Shown here piece by piece: positions 17,122-26,326 of a DNA stretch of 64,000 nucleotides (the stretch's first letter is position 1; every line of letters starts with the position of its first letter). The translations under genes were made by a program, and so were the position numbers. The notes under the pieces were generated by a model, which did not search any database, had not been told where the DNA came from, and saw nothing but the letters and a program-made list of their open reading frames with translations. Source of the DNA: Bacteroidota bacterium (GTDB taxonomy: Bacteria; Bacteroidota; Bacteroidia; Cytophagales; Cyclobacteriaceae); assembly GCA_023417785.1 (NCBI GenBank), contig JAEZEH010000184.1, forward strand, positions 42,963-106,962, given 5' to 3'.

Positions 17122-18492
17122 TTAGCTCGTTATCGCGCGAAGCACATCATGCTGGGTGATAATATGCACCTTCTCTGTGGCATCCCGAACGAGTACCGCT
17201 TTATTATCCTTGTTAAGCAACGATGATAAAACATCAAGCGTACTGTCAGGCGCGACAAACAACATTGGCTTGTCCATAACCTCGCCTACCTGTTTATTCT
17301 GAAGCTGAGGGTCCTGAATAATTTTCTCCAGCAGCGATGCTGAACTTACGCTTCCCACAAACTGACCTTCCTCAAGCACCGGTATCTGATCGATGCCTTC
17401 TCGGTTCATCATCAAAATGACTTCGCTTACTTTTGAAATCTTCGAGACGGTGTGAAGACTATCCTTTCCATTTCTTCCCTGAATGATATCCCGTGCTGAT
17501 TGGAAGTTTCGGGACTCAAGAAAACCGTGGTCCTTCATCCATTGGTCGTTGTAGACCTTGGCAAGATACCGGGTGCCGTGGTCGGGAAGAAGTATAACCA
17601 TCATGTCACTTTCCTTCATGTTTTCGCGCGCATACTCGAGAGCTCCATGAACAGCAGATCCGCTGGACCACCCAACAAAAAGGCCTTCGTCACGCGATAG
17701 CCGTCGCGCTGCAATAGCCCCATCTTTGTCCGTTACTTTTATGAACTGGTCAATCGCGTCGAAGTCTACGTTCTTTGGCAAAATGTCTTCACCGAAACCT
17801 TCGGTGAGATAGGGATAAATTTCATTCTCGTCGAAGATGCCGGTTTCCTTGTACTTCTTGAACACCGATCCATACGTGTCTATACCCACAGTAACGATGC
17901 CGCGATTCTGTTCTTTCAAATACCTTGCGGTACCGCACATCGAACCACCCGTGCCGACCGTTGCCACATAATGCGTTATCTTACCTTCAGTCTGTTTCCA
18001 GATTTCCGGGCCTGTCGTTTCATAATGCGCCGCAGTATTCGATAGGTTGTCGTATTGGTTCGGATAAAATGAATTTGGAATCTCCTTGTTCAGCTTTCGT
18101 GCAATCGAGTAGTATGAACGCGGATCTTCCGGTGCCACGTTCGTGGGACAAACGATCACTTCGGCACCCACTGCTTTCAAAATATTTATCTTTTCCTGCG
18201 ATTGCTTATCCGCCATGGTGAAGATGCAGCGGTAGCCTTTCGCAATGGCGGCCAGTGCCAACCCCATACCCGTGTTTCCCGATGTACCTTCGATGATGGT
18301 ACCTCCCGGCTTCAATAGCCCCGCTTTTTCGGCATCCTCCACCATCTTTAAAGCCATTCTGTCTTTGGTCGAATTGCCGGGATTGAAATATTCAACTTTC
18401 GCCAATATTGTTCCCGGTATACCGCGGTTGAGCTTCTGTAACTTTACCAGAGGGGTATTACCAATCGTTTCTATTATAGAATTGTAAATCAT
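17122..18492 (-). CDS. Cystathionine beta-synthase-like PLP enzyme with CBS domains
   Basis: A fold-type II PLP enzyme of 456 residues. The catalytic domain has the PLP lysine Lys43 in NPGNSTKDR, the substrate loop EGTSGNTGMGLA and a glycine-rich phosphate loop VGTGGSMCGTARYL. Residues about 330-456 form a tandem CBS-domain (Bateman) module, beginning near TVSKISKVSEVILMMNREG. This architecture matches cystathionine beta-synthase, which condenses serine and homocysteine; cysteine synthase activity is a possible alternative. The CBS pair suggests allosteric control by an adenosyl ligand, which is inference. It is monocistronic as far as can be seen. Confidence 0.88.
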   Translation of the reverse strand: MIYNSIIETIGNTPLVKLQKLNRGIPGTILAKVEYFNPGNSTKDRMALKMVEDAEKAGLLKPGGTIIEGTSGNTGMGLALAAIAKGYRCIFTMADKQSQEKINILKAVGAEVIVCPTNVAPEDPRSYYSIARKLNKEIPNSFYPNQYDNLSNTAAHYETTGPEIWKQTEGKITHYVATVGTGGSMCGTARYLKEQNRGIVTVGIDTYGSVFKKYKETGIFDENEIYPYLTEGFGEDILPKNVDFDAIDQFIKVTDKDGAIAARRLSRDEGLFVGWSSGSAVHGALEYARENMKESDMMVILLPDHGTRYLAKVYNDQWMKDHGFLESRNFQSARDIIQGRNGKDSLHTVSKISKVSEVILMMNREGIDQIPVLEEGQFVGSVSSASLLEKIIQDPQLQNKQVGEVMDKPMLFVAPDSTLDVLSSLLNKDNKAVLVRDATEKVHIITQHDVLRAITS

Positions 18493-18574
18493 CGCGCACG
18501 TTTAAAGGGCCAAAATTAATAAAAACCCAGAGACGAAGCTCTGGAATTTGGGGAATTACGAATACCTATAGCAA

Positions 18575-18625
18575 ACGGCTGAGGCTAACTTGTTAACTGG
18601 TTAGCGAAGTTATCGGCTAGCCGGT
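18575..18625. repeat. Nested inverted repeats in the cbs-permease intergenic region
   Basis: The gap 18493-18723 contains an inner inverted repeat GCTAAC (18584-18589) / GTTAGC (18600-18605). It is enclosed by a longer, bulged outer pair AACGGCT (18575-18581) / AGCCGGTT (18618-18625). The right outer arm also forms a perfect palindrome, CGGCTAGCCG, at 18614-18623. No T-run follows, so it is not a standard terminator. It could be an operator or structured leader of the permease gene or of the divergent cbs-like gene. Confidence 0.4.
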
Positions 18626-18723
18626 TCCTAGAGCTTTCGTGCTATTGCGAATATCCCCTCTGTTCAAAACTATTTTTGCGGCGCAATCATCAGAAGGAAT
18701 CCATCATTCAAAAATGGACCGTT

Positions 18724-21099
18724 ATGCTTGTTCATGATCTGCTCGTCGCAATGCGCTATCTTCTTCGCACGCGCCTGTACTCACTTATCAACATCGTGGG
18801 CCTCGCCGCCGCAATAATTGTTGCTGTGCTCATCGGACTTTGGGTTCGTGATGAACTTACATTTAATAAGTTTTTTGATCACCATGACCGCGTTGCGCAG
18901 GTATATCATACCATCACATTCGGCGGGGAAAGAATGACGATTAATGATGTCCCCGCAGCCCTTGGCGAAGCGATGAAAATACATATTGCCGGATTGGCGG
19001 AAACCGTTGTTACCACCTGGCCCCGGCAACTCGTGGTCGCACATAATGAAAACTCGTTTACAGAAAGCGTCCTGTTTTCAGAGCCGGCTTTTGCATCGGT
19101 ATTCTCACTAAAAATGGTTGAAGGGACAACCGCATTGTCGGATATGAATTCGATATTAGTGAGCCGTCACCTCGCGAATAAACTCTTTGCAGGCGATGCG
19201 CCGGGAAAAACGGTCCGGCTTGCAGACCGCGATGACTTGACGGTATCCGGAGTATTCGAAGACTTTCCATTCAACTCAGCCTTCGGAGGAGTTAACGTGA
19301 TTGCCCCATTGGCCTATCACTTTAAGAAGCCCGAGACGCCAGGGCCCGATGATTGGGAAACGTACATCTATCAATGCTTTGTACTCCTCGACGCCGAAGC
19401 ATCATTGAACAGCGCGCAGGAAAGAATGAAAACGCTATTGTTTGATCATGCTTCCGCCGACGGGAAGGCACTGCGCCCGGAAGGTTTACTTTTACCAATG
19501 CGTGACTGGCACCTGCGAAGTGAGTTCAATGAGGGACGAAGCGCCGGAGGGAGAATTCGTCTGGTGCAGATGCTGGCAGTCATCAGCATTTCGATAGTCA
19601 TACTGGCATGCGTAAACTTTGTTAACCTTACCACTGCCAGGAGCGAAACCCGCGCGAAGGAGATCGGCGTACGGAAAATGATGGGGTCGCATCCTCAGCA
19701 ATTAATGCAACGATTTCTCATCGAGTCGCTGATGCTGATCTTGCCCGCCTTTATGATCGCGATTATAGGTGCCGCCCTGGTGTTACCGTGGTTTAACGAC
19801 CTTGCCGAAAAGCAGATAGCTATTCCGTGGGGTGATGGGATGTTTTGGATTTCGTCAGTTTCGTTTGTTCTGGTAGTGACAGTGTTTTCGGGGGCTTACC
19901 CTGCTTTTTTTCAGGCATCGTTGAGATCCGTGAACGCCTTAAAGAAATCAGGTCGGCCGGGTTTCGCTCGCGGGATCACGCTTCGCAGAACCATGATCGT
20001 TTTTCAATTCGCCGTCTCTGTAGTGTTAATCATTGGAACGGTGGTAATTTTCAATCAGATTAAGCATGCGCGGAACAGGCCGGCAGGGTTCGACACTATT
20101 GGGATTATTCATATTGCCATTCGCACCGATCAGCTCGCGAATGTCGACTACAACACCATCCGTGAAGCCCTCCTTGCTACCGGAGTTGTAGAAAATATGG
20201 CGAAGTCAGATTTTCCCATCACCGGTGCCATGTCTGCAGACGCTTCGATAAGGTGGGAAGGAATGGACCCGGGATCGCCGCCGCTGTTCGCGCGTAATCG
20301 TTGCAGTCATGACTTCCCGGCGACGCATGGGTTTCAGTTCATAGGAGGCAGGGATTTTTCGCGCGATCACAGTACGGATTCAACGGCAGTTATCATCAAC
20401 GAAATGGCGGCAAAACTGATTGGCGGAGATGTGTTGGAGAAAAAGATCAGTTTCGGTTATGGCAAGGAGCGTGATATTGTCGGTGTGATCCGCGACCAGA
20501 TTCGCTGGAGCCCATATCGCGAACAAACTCCGCACCTTTATTTTGTCGGCTACGATAACACCGGATACTATTCGGTACGACTAAAGCCGGAGGTCGGTGT
20601 CGCTGATGGCCTGCGTGAAGTGGAATCGGTCTTTCGCAAACATGCACCAACTGCACCTTTCGAATATGCGTTTGTCGATGATGATTACAACCGCTTATTC
20701 GAGGCCGAAGAACGTGTCGGAAAAATCGCTTTTGTGTTTTCAATATTAGCGATCGTGATCAGCTGCGTGGGCATCTTTGGACTCGCGGCATTTTTGGCTG
20801 CACAACGTACAAAGGAAATCGGCATCAGAAAAGTACTGGGCGCATCTGTGTATAATGTCTGGAAGCTGTTGTCGGGTGAATTTCTCTGGCTGGCCTCTAT
20901 CGCCATCCTAATTGGTAGCACGATTGCTTACTTCGCTACCTCAACGTGGCTTGAACAGTTTTCCTATCGTGTCCGGCTCTCGTGGGAAACATTCCTGATC
21001 GCTGGTCTCGTTACGCTTGCGGTAACTTTATCAACGGTAAGCTATCAGACCCTCCGTGCGGCGTGGATGAACCCGGCAAACAGTTTGAAAAATGAATAG
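18724..21099 (+). CDS. FtsX/MacB-type ABC transporter permease
   Basis: A 791-residue permease with the duplicated Bacteroidota architecture: two copies of [TM helix, MacB-like periplasmic core, FtsX three-helix unit]. The first FtsX unit lies near residues 285-420 (TTARSETRAKEIGVRKMMG) and the second near residues 670-790 (LAAQRTKEIGIRKVLGAS). I chose the ATG at 18724 (MLVHDLLVAMRYLLRTRLYS), which matches the usual family N-terminus; a TTG at 18676 would add 16 unlikely residues. Such permeases often export peptides or lipids or act as envelope-stress devices with a separate ATPase. No ATPase gene is adjacent, so the partner is elsewhere. Confidence 0.88.
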   Translation: MLVHDLLVAMRYLLRTRLYSLINIVGLAAAIIVAVLIGLWVRDELTFNKFFDHHDRVAQVYHTITFGGERMTINDVPAALGEAMKIHIAGLAETVVTTWPRQLVVAHNENSFTESVLFSEPAFASVFSLKMVEGTTALSDMNSILVSRHLANKLFAGDAPGKTVRLADRDDLTVSGVFEDFPFNSAFGGVNVIAPLAYHFKKPETPGPDDWETYIYQCFVLLDAEASLNSAQERMKTLLFDHASADGKALRPEGLLLPMRDWHLRSEFNEGRSAGGRIRLVQMLAVISISIVILACVNFVNLTTARSETRAKEIGVRKMMGSHPQQLMQRFLIESLMLILPAFMIAIIGAALVLPWFNDLAEKQIAIPWGDGMFWISSVSFVLVVTVFSGAYPAFFQASLRSVNALKKSGRPGFARGITLRRTMIVFQFAVSVVLIIGTVVIFNQIKHARNRPAGFDTIGIIHIAIRTDQLANVDYNTIREALLATGVVENMAKSDFPITGAMSADASIRWEGMDPGSPPLFARNRCSHDFPATHGFQFIGGRDFSRDHSTDSTAVIINEMAAKLIGGDVLEKKISFGYGKERDIVGVIRDQIRWSPYREQTPHLYFVGYDNTGYYSVRLKPEVGVADGLREVESVFRKHAPTAPFEYAFVDDDYNRLFEAEERVGKIAFVFSILAIVISCVGIFGLAAFLAAQRTKEIGIRKVLGASVYNVWKLLSGEFLWLASIAILIGSTIAYFATSTWLEQFSYRVRLSWETFLIAGLVTLAVTLSTVSYQTLRAAWMNPANSLKNE

Positions 21100-21122
21100 C
21101 GTAATAATACGAAATTGCGTTG

Positions 21123-22049
21123 TTATCCGGCTGCACCCGCCAGAAGGTAGAGTACTGCCATGCGAACCGCCACGCCGTTTTCCACCTGATCGAGAATAAT
21201 GGAATGCTCCGAATCGGCGGCGTCACTGCTCAGTTCGACGCCACGGTTTATTGGTCCGGGATGCATAATCACAATCTTTTTATCTAACGTATCGAGCATC
21301 TTGCGGGATATCCCGTAATACAACGAATACTCGCGAAGTGACGGGAAGTATTTGATCTGTTGGCGCTCCAATTGGATGCGGAGAACATTTGCGACGTCGC
21401 ACCATTGCAGTGCTTTCATGACATCGAATTCCACCTCAATGCCGAGACTACCTATAAATTTCGGCAGTAGCGTTGGCGGTCCGCACACCATTACTTTAGC
21501 ACCGAGTTTCTTCAGCGCGAATATATTCGACAAGGCGACGCGCGAGTGGAGTATGTCGCCGATGATGGCTACCTTTTTTCCGGCCACTTCGCCCAGGCGT
21601 TCGCGAATCGAAAAAGAATCAAGAAGCGCTTGTGTTGGATGCTCGTGTGTGCCATCTCCGGCATTGACGATGTTGGCGGTTATGTGCTTGGCCAGAAAGT
21701 GCGCCGCACCGGCACTGGCATGACGCATCACAATCATATCCACCTTCATAGCCAGGATGTTGTTTACGGTGTCGAGAAGCGTTTCACCTTTTTTCACCGA
21801 ACTGTTTGATGCTGAGAAATTGATTACATCAGCCGAAAGGCGTTTCTGCGCAAGCTCGAAAGAAAGGCGCGTGCGGGTTGAGTTCTCGAAAAAAACATTG
21901 GCGATGGTGACATCACGCAGCGATGGTACTTTCTTAATAGGGCGGTTGATAACTTGTTTGAATGTATCGGCCGTTTCAAAAATAAGTTCTATGTCCTCTT
22001 TAGTGATGTCTTTTATTCCTAAAAGGTGTTTTTGACTTAGTTTTGACAT
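21123..22049 (-). CDS. pyrB: Aspartate carbamoyltransferase catalytic subunit
   Basis: A 308-residue enzyme that joins carbamoyl phosphate and aspartate in the committed step of pyrimidine synthesis. The carbamoyl-phosphate loop is intact: Ser57-Thr-Arg-Thr-Arg61 in FFENSTRTR. So are the SSVKKGET loop with the lysine from the neighbouring subunit, HPTQALLD and HPGPINRG. No pyrI regulatory gene is adjacent, and the length matches the B. subtilis-type class that works without PyrI. The start lies 5 bases downstream of the pyrR stop, so the two genes form an operon. Confidence 0.95.
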   Translation of the reverse strand: MSKLSQKHLLGIKDITKEDIELIFETADTFKQVINRPIKKVPSLRDVTIANVFFENSTRTRLSFELAQKRLSADVINFSASNSSVKKGETLLDTVNNILAMKVDMIVMRHASAGAAHFLAKHITANIVNAGDGTHEHPTQALLDSFSIRERLGEVAGKKVAIIGDILHSRVALSNIFALKKLGAKVMVCGPPTLLPKFIGSLGIEVEFDVMKALQWCDVANVLRIQLERQQIKYFPSLREYSLYYGISRKMLDTLDKKIVIMHPGPINRGVELSSDAADSEHSIILDQVENGVAVRMAVLYLLAGAAG

Positions 22050-22054
22050 TGTCC

Positions 22055-22597
22055 TTAATCCTTATTGATCAACCAGATTTTATTTTGTTTGTGGCCTTGT
22101 GCTTCGAGTTCAACCAGAACGCGTTGGCTGCTGAGGGTGTTGACAGCTTTACCAACGTAATCGGCAGAAATGGGAAATTCGCGGGTGTATTTTCGTTCGA
22201 TCAAAACCAGCAGTTCAACCCGGGCTGGTCTTCCAAACGCGATCATGGCGTCGAGCGCGGCGCGGATAGTCCGGCCGGTGAAGAGAACGTCATCTACCAG
22301 AACGACATTTTTTCCCTCTATAAGGAACGGAATCCGGGTTTCGTTTGCCTGAACGGGTTTTTCACGTCGACGGAAATCATCGCGGTGAAAGGTCGCGTCC
22401 AAATAGCCCAGGGGGATTTCCGTTTTGGCCTCGCGCTGAAGTTTTCTATGGAGAATTTCTGCGAAAAAGACGCCTCGCGGCTGGAGGCCAAGAATCACTG
22501 TGTCGGCGAAAGTGTCGTGATTTTCAATTAATTGCTGGCAAAGGCGGTCTATCGTGAGGTCGAGGTGGTCCGAATTGAGGATCAGTTTTCTTTGCAT
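22055..22597 (-). CDS. pyrR: PyrR-like uracil phosphoribosyltransferase / pyr regulator
   Basis: A type I phosphoribosyltransferase of 180 residues with the PRPP loop VVLVDDVLFTGRTIRAA and the family segment LGYLDATFHRDDF. In Firmicutes PyrR binds pyr mRNA and also has uracil phosphoribosyltransferase activity. I see no PyrR-type anti-terminator consensus in the 54-base leader, so RNA-based control here is unproven. I chose the ATG at 22597 over an in-frame TTG at 22609. The gene is directly upstream of pyrB and downstream of the two tandem paralogs on the same strand. Confidence 0.9.
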   Translation of the reverse strand: MQRKLILNSDHLDLTIDRLCQQLIENHDTFADTVILGLQPRGVFFAEILHRKLQREAKTEIPLGYLDATFHRDDFRRREKPVQANETRIPFLIEGKNVVLVDDVLFTGRTIRAALDAMIAFGRPARVELLVLIERKYTREFPISADYVGKAVNTLSSQRVLVELEAQGHKQNKIWLINKD

Positions 22598-22651
22598 ATC
22601 GCCGGGCAAATATACAACTATGAGGGAACAATAAACAACGAAATCATCCGG

Positions 22652-24199
22652 CTAATTGTCGGTGGCCTCATTGGCAAAACTCACCTTATTCACGTAAAAC
22701 ACAGTGCGTTCACCCTGCGGGCCACTCGCGAGTTGCTGTATGCCATACGCGTAAAAGTTATCCTTATACCAATAATTCAGGCGGCTTTTCGAGGCGTTTT
22801 GACGATCGCGTAAGAGGGTTTCACCTTCCAATATCCGGATTGGCTCAACGGTCTTTCCCTCTACCACGTTGTTGCCTTCGATTATCTTGGAGCGGATCTG
22901 ATTGTCGAACAGATAAAGAAGGGCAATCTTGTCAGGTTGCATTTCCAGTTTCACAAACTGCTCAAGTGTAAAGGTTTTAACATCATTAATCTCGAAAGTG
23001 TTATCCCAAAGAAGACGTCCCTGACTGTCGAACCCCATTACCACAGCATGTGTATAACGAAAACCATCGAAGACCCGGCCCCGGTTTGACATCATAGCGG
23101 GTGTGACGCCATAGTAAAAGAACCCGGATGAAAAACGCTGGTCAACCGTAACGTATTTTGGATAGAAGGCCTCACCGAGAAGAACGAACTGATCTTTATA
23201 CGGCACAATCTCATGAATGATGAATCGGTAGTTGAAACGCACCTTCTTACCTTTTTCCTTCCGACGTTCGATGCGGTCCTTAATGCGCCTCTCGCGTTTT
23301 ACTTTCATGAATTTGAAAAAGTTTTCGAGGTCGCCGTAACTGTAATAGCGGATTTGCTCATAGCCGTTGGGATCTATACTCGCCAAAAATAATCCTTTGG
23401 AATATTCTGATCGCCGGTTTCCATACGTTCCCGCGATTAACTGGCTCGCATTGCCCGTGAATAACGATCTACCAAATAGAAGATGTTTGTTACCGTCGGT
23501 TTTCAGCGGCATCTGGAAAATGAGACTTCCTTCCGCATCATATTGCTTGATCCAGATGGTTCGATGGCCTGCAGGGGTGAATGCGCTGATCAGAACATTG
23601 AATCCGCCATCCTCATGCACCTCTATTTGAGTTAATTCACCTGCTTCGTTAAATAAGCCAGGCACGACTCTCGATTTCAGTGTCTCAAAATTATAGTACA
23701 ACACAACGGGAACATTGTTGTAATACCCGCCAATGATTGCCGCCGTTGCGGAAACCTGGAATTCAGTGGGGACGAACGGAATGTAGTTTTTGACCAGGTG
23801 CTGCTGATACGTGCCATCTTCTTCGTTTACCTTAAAGATCAGCATACCCTTGCGTCGGATATCAATATGTCGCAAAAGTAAATGCAGTTTCTTGTCGAGA
23901 TGTCGTTTTGCGATGAGTTCAAATGCCTTGTCGTGTTTGAGATAACCCTGCCACTGTTGAGCGAATGCCGTATCAAGTTTCACCAATTCGATGAGCCGAT
24001 CGTCGTTCACCGCCAACGTACGGTAGAGGAACAAACCGTTCTCGGCCATGGGCGCAATCTCATAGCCAGACTCATTTTTCATCAATGGAATCTCAATTCT
24101 GTCGGGCTGCAGAATCTGGCCGTTCACATGAAGGCTTAACAGGAGCGCTAACGTCAGGATGCTATATCGACGGATCGATGCGGTTGATGTAAAAAACAT
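22652..24199 (-). CDS. Secreted protein of unknown function, tandem paralog B
   Basis: A 515-residue protein with a signal peptide after the ATG at 24199 (MFFTSTASIRRYSILTLALL...); the frame is open further upstream but only through the end of the previous gene. The start lies 38 bases inside the upstream paralog, implying coupled translation. No named domain is recognised. The pattern of repeated short beta strands, ending in NYWYKDNFYAYG and ERTVFYVNKV, closely parallels the C-terminus of the upstream gene, so the two arose by tandem duplication. A basic stretch (KVKRERRIKDRIERRKEKGKK) sits in the middle. This copy lacks the Tyr-rich insert seen in its neighbour. A beta-propeller-like fold is possible but unproven. 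Confidence 0.7.
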   Translation of the reverse strand: MFFTSTASIRRYSILTLALLLSLHVNGQILQPDRIEIPLMKNESGYEIAPMAENGLFLYRTLAVNDDRLIELVKLDTAFAQQWQGYLKHDKAFELIAKRHLDKKLHLLLRHIDIRRKGMLIFKVNEEDGTYQQHLVKNYIPFVPTEFQVSATAAIIGGYYNNVPVVLYYNFETLKSRVVPGLFNEAGELTQIEVHEDGGFNVLISAFTPAGHRTIWIKQYDAEGSLIFQMPLKTDGNKHLLFGRSLFTGNASQLIAGTYGNRRSEYSKGLFLASIDPNGYEQIRYYSYGDLENFFKFMKVKRERRIKDRIERRKEKGKKVRFNYRFIIHEIVPYKDQFVLLGEAFYPKYVTVDQRFSSGFFYYGVTPAMMSNRGRVFDGFRYTHAVVMGFDSQGRLLWDNTFEINDVKTFTLEQFVKLEMQPDKIALLYLFDNQIRSKIIEGNNVVEGKTVEPIRILEGETLLRDRQNASKSRLNYWYKDNFYAYGIQQLASGPQGERTVFYVNKVSFANEATDN

Positions 24200-25763
24200 C
24201 CCGGACCCTTTCCTTTCTGGTCGTGTTTCGAATGGTTTGATATCCCCAGACATAGAATGAATTTCGGTACCAATGTCGCACGCCGCCCTCGGTCTCTTTT
24301 TCAGAACGGATAACATCGTTCTCTTCCAATGTGCGGACCTTTTGTGTTTCATCCGATACCTCGCCTCCACCTAACGCAATTGATTTTATTTTAAGTTCCG
24401 ATTCCTTCTTGTAAATCAGGTAAACGATATTATCAATAACAACAAAGTCGCCCACCTGTTCTAACCCGGGTAGTCGTACTTCATCCAGTTTTATGCTTTG
24501 ATCCCATTTTACAGAACCCTTTTCGTCTATATGGACCACCACCGTTTCCAGCGACTTAATATCATTCGAATTTCGCGAACTTGGTCCATACATATACGGC
24601 CGGTACATGCGGCGCATTCCAGGATAATAAAAACCATTGTAAAAGGGGTGATAGCCGTAAGGGGAGTAAAATGGATTGTAGTAGTATGGGTTATTGGAAT
24701 ACATTGAAGACGAGGAACCTGATGGCTGATACACCTCGGCCAGAATATAAAACCCTTTTTCGTCCTCGACAATTTTAAATGGCATCACATGCGCCGAGAA
24801 TGATGGTTTGCGACCAACGCTTGCTGCTTCTTTGGTTTGTTTTTTAATTTTTGCGGCGCGCTTCTGATTGAGGTAGTTCAAAAAGTTATCCAACTTCCCG
24901 AATTCCACGTAATGAATTTTCTGATCCGCAAAGGGATTGATTGGTAACGTAAAGAATCCACTCGACTGTTTTGCATTCCGGTCGCCCCAGGTTCCTGCAA
25001 TGATGAGATCCTCCCGGCGTAAGGTACTTGTTATAGCGGTTTGCAATGTGATGTTTTCATCCACCACAGTGTTATCTTCCAACAACTGCTTGCCCGTGTC
25101 GTCGAAGGTTCTGAAGAGGATTTTCTTCTCGCCACGGTTACTACGATCCATGAGGATAGTGTTGAAGGTGCCATTCTCGTTTGCCCGAAGGTCAACCAGC
25201 TCGGTATCCTTCTGGAAAAAACCCGGTACAACCTTAAGGCTATTTGCCGATGGATCAAAAAGAATGATTACAGCCTCGTTGCTCACATAGCCTCCAAATA
25301 CGAAATTTCTTCCGGCTTTGATGAAATGTGTCAGCCTGAAGTCAAGATCAGGCTTTACCGGATATCGGCCACGTTCCACGCCGTCCAGCGTAATGTCTAT
25401 AAGTACAAAATCGTTCTTGTTTGTTTCTCCGGTTCGGAAAAGGAAATACAGATTCTGGGCCGATACTTCGTAGCCCACCATTTTGTGCCGTTCTTTTATC
25501 TCCAGGTCGAGTGTGATCTTTTCCTTAAGATCGGCATCGAGAAAGATCAGTTCCCAAAGGCGGTTACTCTGTTTAAACTTGTCCCGTTCACGAAAGAGTG
25601 CCATACCATCACTGCCAAGGGGAATGATATGGAAATAATCATCCGAGTTTTTTTGTTCGCGTTCATACCTCACAGGCTGGGTCACCTGACCGGTTGCGAC
25701 GGTCGCTGTGATTACCAACAATGAGAAAGTAAGCGTCTGTTTCAAACTTTTGTACAACTTCAT
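24162..25763 (-). CDS. Secreted protein of unknown function, tandem paralog A
   Basis: A 533-residue protein starting at the ATG at 25763 with a signal peptide (MKLYKSLKQTLTFSLLVITA, then TVATGQ). No family is recognised. It shares with the downstream gene the N-terminal cleavage context, the central TWGDRNAKQSSGFF region (TYGNRRSEYSKGLF in the paralog), a charged segment (NQKRAAKIKKQTKEAASVG) and the C-terminal RHWYRNSFYVWGYQTI pattern. It uniquely carries a low-complexity insert rich in Tyr, Pro, Asn and Gly at about 24577-24720. The EVE gene ends 2 bases upstream, so EVE, paralog A and paralog B form one transcription unit leading towards pyrR-pyrB. Confidence 0.7.
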   Translation of the reverse strand: MKLYKSLKQTLTFSLLVITATVATGQVTQPVRYEREQKNSDDYFHIIPLGSDGMALFRERDKFKQSNRLWELIFLDADLKEKITLDLEIKERHKMVGYEVSAQNLYFLFRTGETNKNDFVLIDITLDGVERGRYPVKPDLDFRLTHFIKAGRNFVFGGYVSNEAVIILFDPSANSLKVVPGFFQKDTELVDLRANENGTFNTILMDRSNRGEKKILFRTFDDTGKQLLEDNTVVDENITLQTAITSTLRREDLIIAGTWGDRNAKQSSGFFTLPINPFADQKIHYVEFGKLDNFLNYLNQKRAAKIKKQTKEAASVGRKPSFSAHVMPFKIVEDEKGFYILAEVYQPSGSSSSMYSNNPYYYNPFYSPYGYHPFYNGFYYPGMRRMYRPYMYGPSSRNSNDIKSLETVVVHIDEKGSVKWDQSIKLDEVRLPGLEQVGDFVVIDNIVYLIYKKESELKIKSIALGGGEVSDETQKVRTLEENDVIRSEKETEGGVRHWYRNSFYVWGYQTIRNTTRKERVRDVFYINRIDPSI

Positions 25764-25765
25764 AA

Positions 25766-26170
25766 TCAATCCTCCTCGCTTAATCCTAAAACAATGTCAA
25801 ACTCGTCTTTCTTCACCGGCTGAACCGATAGGCGTGAAGACTTTACCAGAGTCATACTTGTTAAACGTTTGTCACCCTTGATTTGTGCGAGTGTTACCGG
25901 TTTTTTGAGCTTGCGTTGAGGCGCCACCTCAACCGCGACCCATTCGTTGTCTTTTGGGTCAGGAAAGGCCTCTTTTGTGATTTTGCCGACTCCAACCACG
26001 GCTTTGTCGTCCATGCTGTGGTAAATAAAAACGGCGTCGCCCTTCTTCATCGCCTTGAGATTGTTTCGAGCCTGGAAATTCCTCACACCATCCCAGGTAG
26101 TTTTTTTGTCTTTTATCAAATCGTCCCAGGAATACGTTCCCGGCTCAGTTTTCATCAACCAGTAGTTCAT
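25766..26170 (-). CDS. EVE domain protein
   Basis: A 134-residue single-domain protein with the EVE/PUA-like fold, recognised from MNYWLMKTEPGTYSWDDL, WDGVRNFQARNNL and GDAVFIYHSMDDKAVVGVG. Eukaryotic relatives (thymocyte nuclear protein 1) and bacterial EVE proteins are thought to bind modified bases in nucleic acid. The bacterial single-domain form is widespread and its role is unclear. No restriction or modification gene lies nearby, so a defence role is not indicated. It is the first gene of the run containing the two unknown paralogs. Confidence 0.9.
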   Translation of the reverse strand: MNYWLMKTEPGTYSWDDLIKDKKTTWDGVRNFQARNNLKAMKKGDAVFIYHSMDDKAVVGVGKITKEAFPDPKDNEWVAVEVAPQRKLKKPVTLAQIKGDKRLTSMTLVKSSRLSVQPVKKDEFDIVLGLSEED

Positions 26171-26326
26171 AGTTTACGTTATTTAGACTTCCGACCAGAT
26201 ATACAGCATTTGAGAGTCCTGGCCAGAATCTCAGGTTATGCGAAGGCTCGGATGAAGTATTTTACAAGCTTAGCGCTTTCTAAAATAGCAAATAGTCTTA
26301 ATTTGTTCACTTACCAGCTCGTTTAA

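Noticed and set aside
25766..26170. EVE domain protein as part of a defence island
   Set aside because: EVE domains can be linked to modified-base sensing, but there is no nuclease, methyltransferase or mobile gene around it; the neighbours are pyrimidine and unknown secreted genes.
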